Assembly: GCA_023395395.1 (NCBI GenBank)
Contig: JAEWZH010000021.1
Coordinates: forward strand, 124,001 to 188,000
Direction of reading: 5' to 3'
Origin: Bacteroidota bacterium
GTDB taxonomy: Bacteria > Bacteroidota > Bacteroidia > Bacteroidales > Porphyromonadaceae
DNA length: 64,000 bases
In this document: in pieces, positions 35,096 to 42,991 of the stretch
How positions within the stretch are numbered: the stretch's first letter is position 1
Layout of the letters: every line of letters begins with the position of its first letter
Notes under the pieces: model-generated
What the model was told of the DNA's origin: nothing
The model's input: the letters and a program-made list of their open reading frames with translations, nothing else
Database searches by the model: none
Made by a program: the position numbers and the translations under genes

Positions 35096-35809
35096 ATGAA
35101 GCGACACTTACTACCCCTATTCATCGGTGCGCTCTTCCTCATTGCTAGTGCCACACCCGTGGAGGAGGGAGAGCCTGCACCAACAGCCCAAAACATACCC
35201 TCCATCGATAGTTGTAGCCTACTCTATCAAGAATTAGGACTTGAGGGGGTGATTGCCGAAGAAATTTTTCGGACTGCCTACAACGGATACCATCAAATCA
35301 CCAATCGCAAACGTGATATTCTCACCCTAATCGACTTTACCAAACCTTCCAATGAGAAGCGACTCTATGTCATTGACATGAATCAGAGGAAGTTGCTCTA
35401 CGAAAGCCTAGTAGCCCATGGCAGAGGAAGTGGCGATCTCTATGCAACGACCTTTTCCAATCGGCACAATAGCCATCAAAGCTCGCTCGGCTTCTATCTT
35501 ACTGCCGAAACTTACCAAGGGAGCAATGGCTACTCGCTCCGACTTGATGGACTAGAGAGTGGGCTCAATGACAATGCCCGCTCACGAGCTATCGTGATTC
35601 ACGGTGCGAGGTATGCCAACCCGTCCGTCTGCCAAGGTGGCAATAGGCTTGGACGTAGCTTTGGGTGTCCAGCCCTTCCCGAGGCACTTAATAAACCAAT
35701 CATTGATACCATAAAAGGAGGAAGTCTCCTCTTTATCTATGCTGAAGATCCCACCTACCTTGCAAAGAGCCGACTAGTAGATAATCCTAAGACTACTACA
35801 ACCTCATGA
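35096..35809 (+). CDS. exported L,D-transpeptidase-fold protein
   Basis: The 237-residue protein has a signal peptide (MKRHLLPLFIGALFLIASA). The catalytic domain of the murein L,D-transpeptidase type contains AIVIHGARYA and GRSFGCPALP, with nucleophile C191. Such enzymes form or cleave meso-diaminopimelate linkages in peptidoglycan, or act as carboxypeptidases. It overlaps crcB by the ATGA at 35806-35809. Confidence 0.82.
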   Translation: MKRHLLPLFIGALFLIASATPVEEGEPAPTAQNIPSIDSCSLLYQELGLEGVIAEEIFRTAYNGYHQITNRKRDILTLIDFTKPSNEKRLYVIDMNQRKLLYESLVAHGRGSGDLYATTFSNRHNSHQSSLGFYLTAETYQGSNGYSLRLDGLESGLNDNARSRAIVIHGARYANPSVCQGGNRLGRSFGCPALPEALNKPIIDTIKGGSLLFIYAEDPTYLAKSRLVDNPKTTTTS

Positions 35810-36171
35810 ATTTCCTTTACGTAGCTCTAGGCGGTGGCATTGGGGCTATGGCCCGCTATGGCATCTCTCTATTGCTCTCTTTCCGTACCTCTGCCCCCAA
35901 CTGGAGCAGCACATTGTTGGTAAATGTGGTAGGGAGCCTACTCATAGGACTACTCTACGGCTACTTTCAGAAACATGGTCTGGGAAATAGCCTATGGAGC
36001 CTACTTCTGGTTACAGGTTTCTGTGGGGGATTCACCACCTTCAGTGCCTTTAGCCTAGATCTCTTCCACGCACTTTCAGAAGGGCAGTACCTCACCGCTT
36101 TCCTTTATCCCCTACTCTCCATCGCACTCTCCTTTGCAGCATTGGCTTTGGGAATAATCGTCACTAAGTAA
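35806..36171 (+). CDS. crcB: fluoride ion channel CrcB
   Basis: The 121-residue membrane protein has four predicted helices and the family motifs GGGIGAMARYGISL, LLVNVVGSLLIGLL and TGFCGGFTTFSAFSLD. It forms dual-topology dimers that expel fluoride across the inner membrane. It is the last gene of the unit and is followed 18 nt on by a very strong terminator. No fluoride riboswitch was seen upstream. Confidence 0.95.
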   Translation: MNFLYVALGGGIGAMARYGISLLLSFRTSAPNWSSTLLVNVVGSLLIGLLYGYFQKHGLGNSLWSLLLVTGFCGGFTTFSAFSLDLFHALSEGQYLTAFLYPLLSIALSFAALALGIIVTK

Positions 36172-36189
36172 CAAATATCGAAAGATACC

Positions 36190-36232
36190 AAAGGGACTAC
36201 GTAGTTGCAATTGGCAACTACGTAGTCCCTTT
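36190..36232 (+). terminator. bidirectional terminator between crcB and the EF-G paralog
   Basis: A 19-bp perfect stem (36190-36208 with 36214-36232) has a 5-nt loop. A and T runs on its two sides serve both convergent genes. Confidence 0.93.
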
Positions 36233-36259
36233 TGATTTATTCGTCATCCAATAAATGGA

Positions 36260-38419
36260 TTAATCCTCAGAATCCTCCAGCTGATGCGCAGCTATCAGTG
36301 CCTCCTGTATATCACCTGGGACTAACTCATAGCTGGCGAATGCCATGGTGAAAGAAGCGCGTCCTCCAGTAAGCGAGCTCAGTGCGGTAGAGTAACTAGA
36401 AAGCTCCTTTAGAGGCGCCTTTGCCTTTAGTTCCTCATAATCAGCTTGGCTCTCCATACCCATGATGATGCCACGCCTTCCTTGCAAATCACTCATCACA
36501 TCTCCCATGTAGTCGCTAGGGACTGCCACAGTCACATCATAGACCGGCTCTAGCACCTTAGGAGCAGCATTGCGGAAGGCTTCGCTAAAGGCATTGCGAC
36601 CGGCAAGCATAAAGGAAACCTCATTACTATCTACTGGGTGCATCTTGCCATCATAGACGATGACACGTACATCACGAGCGTATGAGCCCGTAAGAGGTCC
36701 CTGCTCCATACGAGCCATAATGCCCTTCAAAATCGCAGGCATAAAGCGTGCATCGATACTACCTCCTACGATACTATTGACGAATACTAGCTTTCCACCC
36801 CAATCGAGTTGAATCTCCTGAGTATCCTTGGCATTGATTTTGAATTCCTGACTGCCAAACTTATAACTACCCTGCACTGGCTGTCCCTCTACATAAGGCT
36901 CTACAATCAGATGCACTTCACCAAACTGACCTGCGCCACCCGACTGTTTCTTGTGGCGATAATCCGCTCTAGCGGCCTTGGTAATTGTCTCGCGGTATGG
37001 AATTCGAGGCTCCACAAATTCGACCTGTATCTTGTCGTTATGCTCAAGTCGCCACTTGAGGGTACGGAGGTGGAACTCTCCTTGACCATGCACAATCAAT
37101 TGCTTCAGCTCCTTACTGTGCTCGATAATCCAAGTAGGATCCTCTGAGTGCATACGATAGAGTGCCTCAGTCATCTTTTCTGAGTCGGACTCATTCACCG
37201 CCTTGATAGCACGGCGATACTTTGGAGCCGGATATTCGACAGCCGGATAGGTATAAGTACAATCCTTGGCATTGAGCGCATTCCCCACACGCACATCTTT
37301 CATCTTCACCACAGCACCGATGTCCCCGGCGTGCATCTCGGAGATTTTTTCACGATTAGCTCCTTGAGGGACAAAGAATTGCGTAATTCGCTCCTTAGAC
37401 TCATTGCGATCTAAGTTGATTAGATCTACACCCTCCGTCAGCTTACCAGTGACGACCTTGAAGTAGTCTACCTGCCCAATATGCGGTTCCATAGCACTCT
37501 TGAAGAAATAGAGACTCACAGGAGCATTACTATCAGCCTTAACCCCAACACCGCCATTTGCCACGAAAGGAGGTAGTAGATCAGTCGTAGGCACCACATT
37601 ACCGAGGAATTCCATCGTCCTCCGCACACACATATCCTTTGCTGCGCTCACGCAGAATACAGGGTACATATCTCTATTGATTAGACCTTGGCGGATACCA
37701 GCACGCATTTCATCCTCTGAAAGTGTCCCTGCTTCGAAAAACTTCTCCATCAGTGCCTCATCGTTTTCTGCCGCAGCCTCCACAAGAGCTTGGTGATACT
37801 CCATTGCCTTGTCCATCAATTCTTCTGGTATATCAAGTACATCAGGTTTTCCCCCATTAGGGCCCCACTGATAGAGCTTCATCTTGAGGACATCTACCAC
37901 TTGATTAAATCCTACACCTGTATTCACAGGGAATTGCACTGCCACTACTTTAGGGCCATAGTGATCCCGCAACTGAGCGTAGCAACTATCAAAATCCGCC
38001 TTATCGTGATCCAATTGATTGACGATATAGATCACCGGCTTCTTGAACTTACGGGTGTATCTAAACTGATTGATAGTACCCACTTCAAGCCCATACTGAG
38101 CATTGATTACCATCAGCGCACAGTCCGTCACATGCAGAGCGCTCACTGTGCCTCCTATAAAATCGTCCGATCCCGGACAGTCTATAAAATTGAGTTTCTT
38201 GTCTTGCCACGGTACAGAGAAGACGGTAGAGAATACCGAATAACCATAATCCTTCTCTACCGGGAAGTAATCACTTACTGTATTACCAGCCTCTACTGTA
38301 CCGCGGCGTTGGATAGCGCCGGCCTCAAAGAGCATCGCCTCAGCAAGAGTAGTCTTGCCCGACTTGGAGCTACCAAGTAGGGCGATGTTCCTAATCTCAT
38401 TTGTTTGATATACCTTCAT
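36260..38419 (-). CDS. EF-G paralog (EF-G2-like) with altered GTPase motifs
   Basis: I chose ATG 38419 (MKVYQTNEIRNIALLG). The upstream frame extension is not conserved-looking. The 719-residue protein has the EF-G domain order, with the P-loop GSSKSGKT at 16-23. Switch I is atypical (DYFPVEKDYGYSV instead of the RGITI type). The G3 motif is DCPGSDD, with serine 84 where EF-G has the catalytic histidine, and G4 is NQLD. Domain IV has GGAGQFGEVHLIVEPY. Bacteroides EF-G2 paralogs are reported to translocate without GTP hydrolysis and to matter in starvation. A similar role here is inference. Confidence 0.85.
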   Translation of the reverse strand: MKVYQTNEIRNIALLGSSKSGKTTLAEAMLFEAGAIQRRGTVEAGNTVSDYFPVEKDYGYSVFSTVFSVPWQDKKLNFIDCPGSDDFIGGTVSALHVTDCALMVINAQYGLEVGTINQFRYTRKFKKPVIYIVNQLDHDKADFDSCYAQLRDHYGPKVVAVQFPVNTGVGFNQVVDVLKMKLYQWGPNGGKPDVLDIPEELMDKAMEYHQALVEAAAENDEALMEKFFEAGTLSEDEMRAGIRQGLINRDMYPVFCVSAAKDMCVRRTMEFLGNVVPTTDLLPPFVANGGVGVKADSNAPVSLYFFKSAMEPHIGQVDYFKVVTGKLTEGVDLINLDRNESKERITQFFVPQGANREKISEMHAGDIGAVVKMKDVRVGNALNAKDCTYTYPAVEYPAPKYRRAIKAVNESDSEKMTEALYRMHSEDPTWIIEHSKELKQLIVHGQGEFHLRTLKWRLEHNDKIQVEFVEPRIPYRETITKAARADYRHKKQSGGAGQFGEVHLIVEPYVEGQPVQGSYKFGSQEFKINAKDTQEIQLDWGGKLVFVNSIVGGSIDARFMPAILKGIMARMEQGPLTGSYARDVRVIVYDGKMHPVDSNEVSFMLAGRNAFSEAFRNAAPKVLEPVYDVTVAVPSDYMGDVMSDLQGRRGIIMGMESQADYEELKAKAPLKELSSYSTALSSLTGGRASFTMAFASYELVPGDIQEALIAAHQLEDSED

Positions 38420-38670
38420 ATCTTTAGTTCTTAGTGGTTTGTTATTTAATTTGTTTTCTCTACATTTCAATTATTCAGCTAAGTAACCAATCGCTACCGA
38501 TTTTTAGCTTCGATTGCCCAAGTTACAGATTTATTGCGAAACATACAATACCCCAACCCTCTTTATCAGGCTATCTGCCATAGAAAAATACTTCATCCTC
38601 AATAATCGGCAATAAGATATATTTTTGACAACCGTTTGACCTACGACAAATAAACCATCGTTATAGAAAA
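38420..38670. other. non-coding stretch upstream of the EF-G paralog
   Basis: About 250 nt. A minus-strand TATGTTTC near 38545 is one base off TAnnTTTG and lacks a good -33 partner. No gene is seen. Confidence 0.4.
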
Positions 38671-38680
38671 GTCGAGCGCT

Positions 38681-38845
38681 CTCGATAGAGGACACGACCA
38701 TTTAATATATATCAAATGCATCGATTAATATATACTAATTACTCTATTTAATATATACTAATCAATCTATTTAATATATATCAATCGGTCATCCTGTATA
38801 CAGAGATGGGGCAAGCGCTTTATAGTTTTGGGGCAAGCTTTATAC
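38681..38845. repeat. AT-rich array with a 22-23-bp period
   Basis: TATA-centred cores occur at 38706, 38729, 38752, 38775 and 38797. TTAATATAT begins at 38702, 38725, 38748 and 38771, exactly 23 bp apart, and the fifth core lies in TGTATACA, 22 bp on. To the left, 22 bp before the first, lies CTCTCGATAGAG (38679-38690), close to the CTCTATAGAG core of the other arrays. To the right GGGGCAAG recurs at 38808 and 38830, again 22 bp apart. It lies between the EF-G paralog and the sigma-factor gene. Confidence 0.85.
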
Positions 38846-39094
38846 CTATTCCAAAGAAAAAGAATACTCTGATAGAGGGCTACACCTACTACATTCTATT
38901 CACAAGAGCATCTCCTTAGGTAGCACAATCAACAACTTGCCCATATCAAAAAAAATGATGACCTTTACGCCCTAAGATATACAAAAGGATACCCAAATAA
39001 TCATCGACAGGTTGGCAAACAGTTTTAACGATGTGGCTAAAGACAGTATGCACAAAGGAGGCTGTTGTGTCTCTATCCCCCCAATTTCAGAGAT
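38846..39094. other. non-coding stretch upstream of the sigma-factor gene
   Basis: About 250 nt. No housekeeping -33/-7 pair was found. AGTTTTAACGATG near 39020 might belong to an alternative (auto-regulated) promoter, but I cannot match it to a known sequence. Confidence 0.35.
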
Positions 39095-39658
39095 ATGAAT
39101 GATAAAAGAGATAAGGATAAAGAAATTACCTTATGGGTTGAGCAGTACTCTGAGCCATTGCTCAACAGAGCATTTTATTTGCTGTCCGACCGCACGGAAG
39201 CGATGGATATGGTGCAGGAGGTTTTTCTCACCGCACATCTTGCATACGATAATTTCCAGTCTAAGTGTGAACCTCTGACATGGCTTCACAGTATATTGAG
39301 ACGAAAAGTCGCTGATTTTTACCGGTATAAATACCGAGGGCAAACGCAGACAATCAGTTTGGATCACTTCTTTGATGAGAGTGGCTCTTGGATAGATTCC
39401 GGGGTAGCCCATCCATGGGAAGAGGAAATAGACACATCAAAGGAAAAGGAAGAGTTGCAAGGAGTATTTGACGACTGTCTGAACCGATTGCCCATGAAAT
39501 GGAAATTGCTCGTCAAGCTGTACTATCTACAAGAAAAAACTTCGTCTGATATTTGTCAGGAACTTGATCTGACAAAGACTAATCTATGGAAGATACTTCA
39601 GCGCTGTCGTCTACAGTTGCGTGAGTGCTTGGAAACAAATTGGTTTGAATATCTATGA
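39095..39658 (+). CDS. ECF-family RNA polymerase sigma factor
   Basis: I chose ATG 39095 (MNDKRDKDKEITLWVEQY). An upstream alternative codon would add ten poor residues. The 187-residue protein has region 2 with LLSDRTEAMDMVQEVFLTAH and WLHSILRRKVADFYR, and region 4 with LPMKWKLLVKLYYLQEKTSSDICQELDLTKTNLWKILQRCRLQLRE. It overlaps the next gene, a zinc-type anti-sigma factor, by the ATGA at 39655-39658. ECF factors direct polymerase to stress promoters. The downstream repair genes suggest oxidative stress. Confidence 0.93.
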   Translation: MNDKRDKDKEITLWVEQYSEPLLNRAFYLLSDRTEAMDMVQEVFLTAHLAYDNFQSKCEPLTWLHSILRRKVADFYRYKYRGQTQTISLDHFFDESGSWIDSGVAHPWEEEIDTSKEKEELQGVFDDCLNRLPMKWKLLVKLYYLQEKTSSDICQELDLTKTNLWKILQRCRLQLRECLETNWFEYL

Positions 39659-39936
39659 AGAAAGTCATCTCATATATCGTACACCTATTCATCATGCCTT
39701 GCAGTAAGGCGACATTGATGATGGAGCAAAAACAGCAGAAAGAAATTTCACTGTTGCGTAACCTGCAATTGAGTCTGCATCTGAGTGTGTGTAAACTCTG
39801 CGCCACCTATTATAAGAATCTTACTATTCTGGAAAATTTGTTGAGGTCTCAGAGAAAATTGGAAGAAAAATCGAACTTCCAATCTGATGAAATACAAGAT
39901 TTTAAAGACAGGCTAAAACAAAAGATGGAAGAATAG
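39655..39936 (+). CDS. zinc-binding anti-sigma factor candidate (HxxxCxxC)
   Basis: The 93-residue protein has the pattern HLSVCKLC, that is H42, C46 and C49 in HxxxCxxC, the core zinc-binding motif of ZAS-type anti-sigma factors. Charged helices on both sides could clamp the sigma factor. It is translationally coupled to the ECF gene. The family's redox-sensitive zinc site releases the sigma factor upon oxidation in RsrA-like cases. No transmembrane helix is clear in the C-terminal half, so it is probably cytoplasmic. Confidence 0.72.
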   Translation: MKKVISYIVHLFIMPCSKATLMMEQKQQKEISLLRNLQLSLHLSVCKLCATYYKNLTILENLLRSQRKLEEKSNFQSDEIQDFKDRLKQKMEE

Positions 39937-40005
39937 ATCTTTCCGAAGTGTCAGGTTTTTGAAGATTGTACGACTATACTATCAAACTTCAAAGCTGTGA
40001 CAATT

Positions 40006-40485
40006 ATGAACGGAAAGGTATCCATACTTAGGACAAAGAAATTTCGAGGGCACTCTATCGGATTTCTCTTTTCTCTTTTGAGCTCGGCTCTCATCCTCTC
40101 GTGGCTTGGCTTATTCAAGTTTACACAGGCGGAGGCTGAAGCTATACATCCTCTTATCAAACATCATCCTCTTGCTTCTTGGCTCTATGATGTTTTCAGT
40201 ATTCCCACTGTATCCTACGCAGTGGGTATTATTGAAATCGCTATTGCCTTGTTACTTCTATTCTCTTTGTGGAAGCCATCTTTGTCTCATTATGCCGCAT
40301 TGGGGATGATGGCAGTGTTTGCTACCACATTAAGCTTTCTATTTACCACCCCGGGGGTATGGCATGTCACAGGACATGTCCTTATCACAGACTTCTTTAT
40401 TGTTAAAGATCTGATGTTTCTGGGGTTTGGTATCATGTTACTAGAATTTTCTCACTCTATTCAAAAAGACAATCGAAATGAATAA
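40006..40485 (+). CDS. DUF417/RclC-like membrane protein
   Basis: I chose ATG 40006. A GTG nine bases upstream is an alternative. The 159-residue protein has about four membrane helices. It carries the DUF417 features SWLGLFKFTQAEAEAIHPLIKHHPL, YDVFSIPTVSYAVGIIE and FLFTTPGVW. E. coli RclC of this family belongs to a reactive-chlorine resistance operon. Here it sits between an ECF/anti-sigma pair and msrAB (8-nt overlap), consistent with a role in oxidative or chlorine stress. Its biochemical activity is unknown. Confidence 0.85.
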   Translation: MNGKVSILRTKKFRGHSIGFLFSLLSSALILSWLGLFKFTQAEAEAIHPLIKHHPLASWLYDVFSIPTVSYAVGIIEIAIALLLLFSLWKPSLSHYAALGMMAVFATTLSFLFTTPGVWHVTGHVLITDFFIVKDLMFLGFGIMLLEFSHSIQKDNRNE

Positions 40486-41545
40486 GACATTATTTATCTA
40501 CCTAGCTATAGCCGTCTTGTCGCTATCAACCTTTCTAGGCGTATTTTCTCAATCTCATGGCATGATGCCAAAAAAGGATGTGAAATATAAGACCATCTAC
40601 TTTGCAGGGGGATGTTTCTGGGGAACGGAGCATTTCTTTAAGCAAATCCATGGGGTGAAGAAAACGGAGGTAGGGTATGCCAACGGCGACATTCCCAATC
40701 CGACTTATCGACAAGTCTCCTCTCATAACACAGGATTTGCCGAAACAGTAAAAGTCGATTACGACCCACAACAAATCTCGCTGGAAAAGCTCATAGATCT
40801 TTATTTCAAGATTATCGATCCCACGAGTCTAAATAAGCAGGGTAATGACGTGGGAACTCAATACCGAACAGGTATCTACTACATAGATCTAGCTGACGCT
40901 GATATTATCCAAAAAGAGGTCAAGCGACTCGCTCCTCAGTACCGAAATCCCATTCTTGTGGAGCAGAAAATATTGGAGAATTACTATCCGGCAGAAGACT
41001 ATCATCAAGACTATCTTGAAAATAATCCTAAAGGATACTGCCATATCAATCCCACTCTCTTTGAATTGGCCCGACAAGCCAATCGGCCGATGACAAAGAA
41101 GTTTCGACGTATGAGTGATGCGGAGTTAAAGCAAAAGCTGACTCCTCTCCAGTATGAGGTAACTCGCCACAATGCGACGGAGCGACCCTTTGACAATGCC
41201 TATTACAATGAATTTCGAGAAGGAATCTATGTAGACATTACGACAGGAGAACCACTGTTTCTCTCTTCTGATAAGTTTGATTCGGGGTGTGGCTGGGCTT
41301 CATTCTCCCGTCCGATAGCAGGGGATCTCATCAAGGAAAACAAGGATCTCTCACACGGGATGGTGCGCACCGAGGTCAGAAGTAAGCTAGGCGATGCACA
41401 TCTGGGGCATGTATTCAACGATGGACCGAAAGAGAAAAGCGGGCTACGTTACTGCATTAACAGTGCTTCTCTGCGCTTCATTCCTAAGGAGAAAATGAAA
41501 GAGGAGGGATATGCTGAGTATTTAAAGTTACTACAAGTAAAATAA
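40478..41545 (+). CDS. msrAB: exported bifunctional methionine sulfoxide reductase MsrA-MsrB
   Basis: The 355-residue protein has a signal peptide (about 1-25), so it acts outside the cytoplasm. The MsrA domain contains AGGCFWGTEHFFKQ with catalytic C46 and GYCHINPTLF near its end. The MsrB domain contains DSGCGWASFSRP and HLGHVFNDGP, then RYCINSASL with catalytic C326. It reduces both epimers of methionine sulfoxide. The electron donor is not encoded here (no thioredoxin domain). It overlaps the DUF417 gene by 8 nt. Confidence 0.96.
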   Translation: MNKTLFIYLAIAVLSLSTFLGVFSQSHGMMPKKDVKYKTIYFAGGCFWGTEHFFKQIHGVKKTEVGYANGDIPNPTYRQVSSHNTGFAETVKVDYDPQQISLEKLIDLYFKIIDPTSLNKQGNDVGTQYRTGIYYIDLADADIIQKEVKRLAPQYRNPILVEQKILENYYPAEDYHQDYLENNPKGYCHINPTLFELARQANRPMTKKFRRMSDAELKQKLTPLQYEVTRHNATERPFDNAYYNEFREGIYVDITTGEPLFLSSDKFDSGCGWASFSRPIAGDLIKENKDLSHGMVRTEVRSKLGDAHLGHVFNDGPKEKSGLRYCINSASLRFIPKEKMKEEGYAEYLKLLQVK

Positions 41546-41582
41546 CGATACAGTCAAACTAATTTTAATTATCCATTTAATT

Positions 41583-42800
41583 ATGAATGCAAATTCGTTC
41601 AAAACTCTTGCCCTTGCGGGGAGCATTGCTTTATCCACATTGTTTGTGGCATGTCATAAAGACAACAAGATGACGCCTAATCAAAAAGGCGGCACTATGG
41701 CTACAGTCTCTATCGAAAATGTCTCTAAACCGAAACCATTCAATCAGAGTGGTATCTTTGAAGGCAAAGAAAAAGTGATTAAGCCTAGAGAAAAAGCGAC
41801 CATCAAATTCAGTGCAGGAAAGGGGCAACGCCTTATGTTCGCCACAATGTATGGGAAATCTAACGACTGGTTTTTTGCCTCAGAGCAGCCTGGCATCAAC
41901 CTTTATGACGATAGAGGGCAAGCTATTACAGGAGATGTTTCCTATGCCGTGAAGCTGTACGACAATGGCACGATAGACAGCAAAAAAGAGCAGGAAAAGA
42001 AGCCTATTGCAGAGGTGAGCGACATAAAACCATCCGAGCTGATGAAATTGGATCTGCAATACGATGAGAAGAAGTCAGAATTTACGCTGACTATTACCAA
42101 TGTCTCTTCCGGAATACATGAAACTCCCTTCTCTCCAGGAGTATGGGCAGTATCAAATTTTGATGGAATGAAGTTGCTCGAAGAGATGCCATTCTTTACG
42201 CCAGGGAAGCCGAGCAATCCTGAAATAACAGACATCGCACAGATGGGCAACCCTGCCAAGCTCATGGCAAAGGTCAAGAATGAAACAGGGCTATTCACCG
42301 GAATTTCTCCGCTTGTTGTGGTAGTTTATAAAGCGGATAAGAACCCTGTATTCGAAATCGGGCAAAAGGACAAGGGTATAGGGCTGAAAAACATCGCACA
42401 GATGGGAGATGCCAAGAGGCTCGTAGAGGCTTTGAAAAAGATGCCTGAAGTGAAAGGTGTCTACATGGCTGGTTCATCCCCCATTACACCGGGAAAGTCA
42501 GAAATGGTGAAAGTAGATTTACCGAAAGATTGTAAAATAACATATCTGACCATGTATGGCTTTTCCAACGATTGGTTCTATGCCAATGAAAAAGACCTTT
42601 CTGCAACTTTCAGAGGTGATGCGACAGGAAGTACCGCCTTATTTGATAGTGGCACGGGATTCGATCAATATCCCGGAGCAGGGAATAAGCAAGCCCTCTT
42701 TAAAGGAACTCCGGAAAAGGAGGAGAAACCAATACAAAAGGTTGATAATAAGTACCCTATCCCTCAACCCAAAGATATACTTCGCATAACTATCCGCTAG
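41583..42800 (+). CDS. spondin-domain-like surface lipoprotein
   Basis: The 405-residue protein has a lipobox ending FVAC24. The sequence resembles the spondin N-terminal fold. TPFSPGVWAVSNFDG and ISPLVVVVYKADKNPVFEIGQ match the usual blocks in bacterial spondin-like proteins. Two copies of one motif are visible, MYGKSNDWFFASEQPGI (about 90) and MYGFSNDWFYANEKDLS (about 327), suggesting an internal duplication. It is probably exposed on the outer membrane or in the periplasm. It is the last gene of the sigma-factor unit, 37 nt after msrAB and before a terminator. Confidence 0.75.
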   Translation: MNANSFKTLALAGSIALSTLFVACHKDNKMTPNQKGGTMATVSIENVSKPKPFNQSGIFEGKEKVIKPREKATIKFSAGKGQRLMFATMYGKSNDWFFASEQPGINLYDDRGQAITGDVSYAVKLYDNGTIDSKKEQEKKPIAEVSDIKPSELMKLDLQYDEKKSEFTLTITNVSSGIHETPFSPGVWAVSNFDGMKLLEEMPFFTPGKPSNPEITDIAQMGNPAKLMAKVKNETGLFTGISPLVVVVYKADKNPVFEIGQKDKGIGLKNIAQMGDAKRLVEALKKMPEVKGVYMAGSSPITPGKSEMVKVDLPKDCKITYLTMYGFSNDWFYANEKDLSATFRGDATGSTALFDSGTGFDQYPGAGNKQALFKGTPEKEEKPIQKVDNKYPIPQPKDILRITIR

Positions 42801-42829
42801 GAAGTGTATAATTTCAAATAATAAAGTAT

Positions 42830-42864
42830 CCCCTCCCGATGAAAATTATTTTTATCGGGAGGGG
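42830..42864 (+). terminator. terminator after the spondin-like gene
   Basis: A perfect 11-bp GC-rich stem CCCCTCCCGAT (42830-42840) pairs with 42854-42864 around an AT-rich 13-nt loop and is followed by TTGTCTTTG. It shows that the next gene starts further downstream than its longest open frame. Confidence 0.82.
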
Positions 42865-42991
42865 ATTGTCTTTGATGGTATTTCAAATGGGAGGCTTAAC
42901 CTTAACCAAATCGACATCCAGCCACTATAGGCGAAAATTGGTATATTTACCGTGTTATTGTGGTGAGGATCATTCCTCGCTGGCATTGTGT

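Noticed and set aside
39937..40005. ECF-dependent promoter before the DUF417 gene
   Set aside because: No sequence match to a known ECF promoter and too little space to judge.
42839..42991. Longer start for the TPR protein
   Set aside because: The frame opens inside the terminator of the previous gene and lacks a signal peptide at its start.
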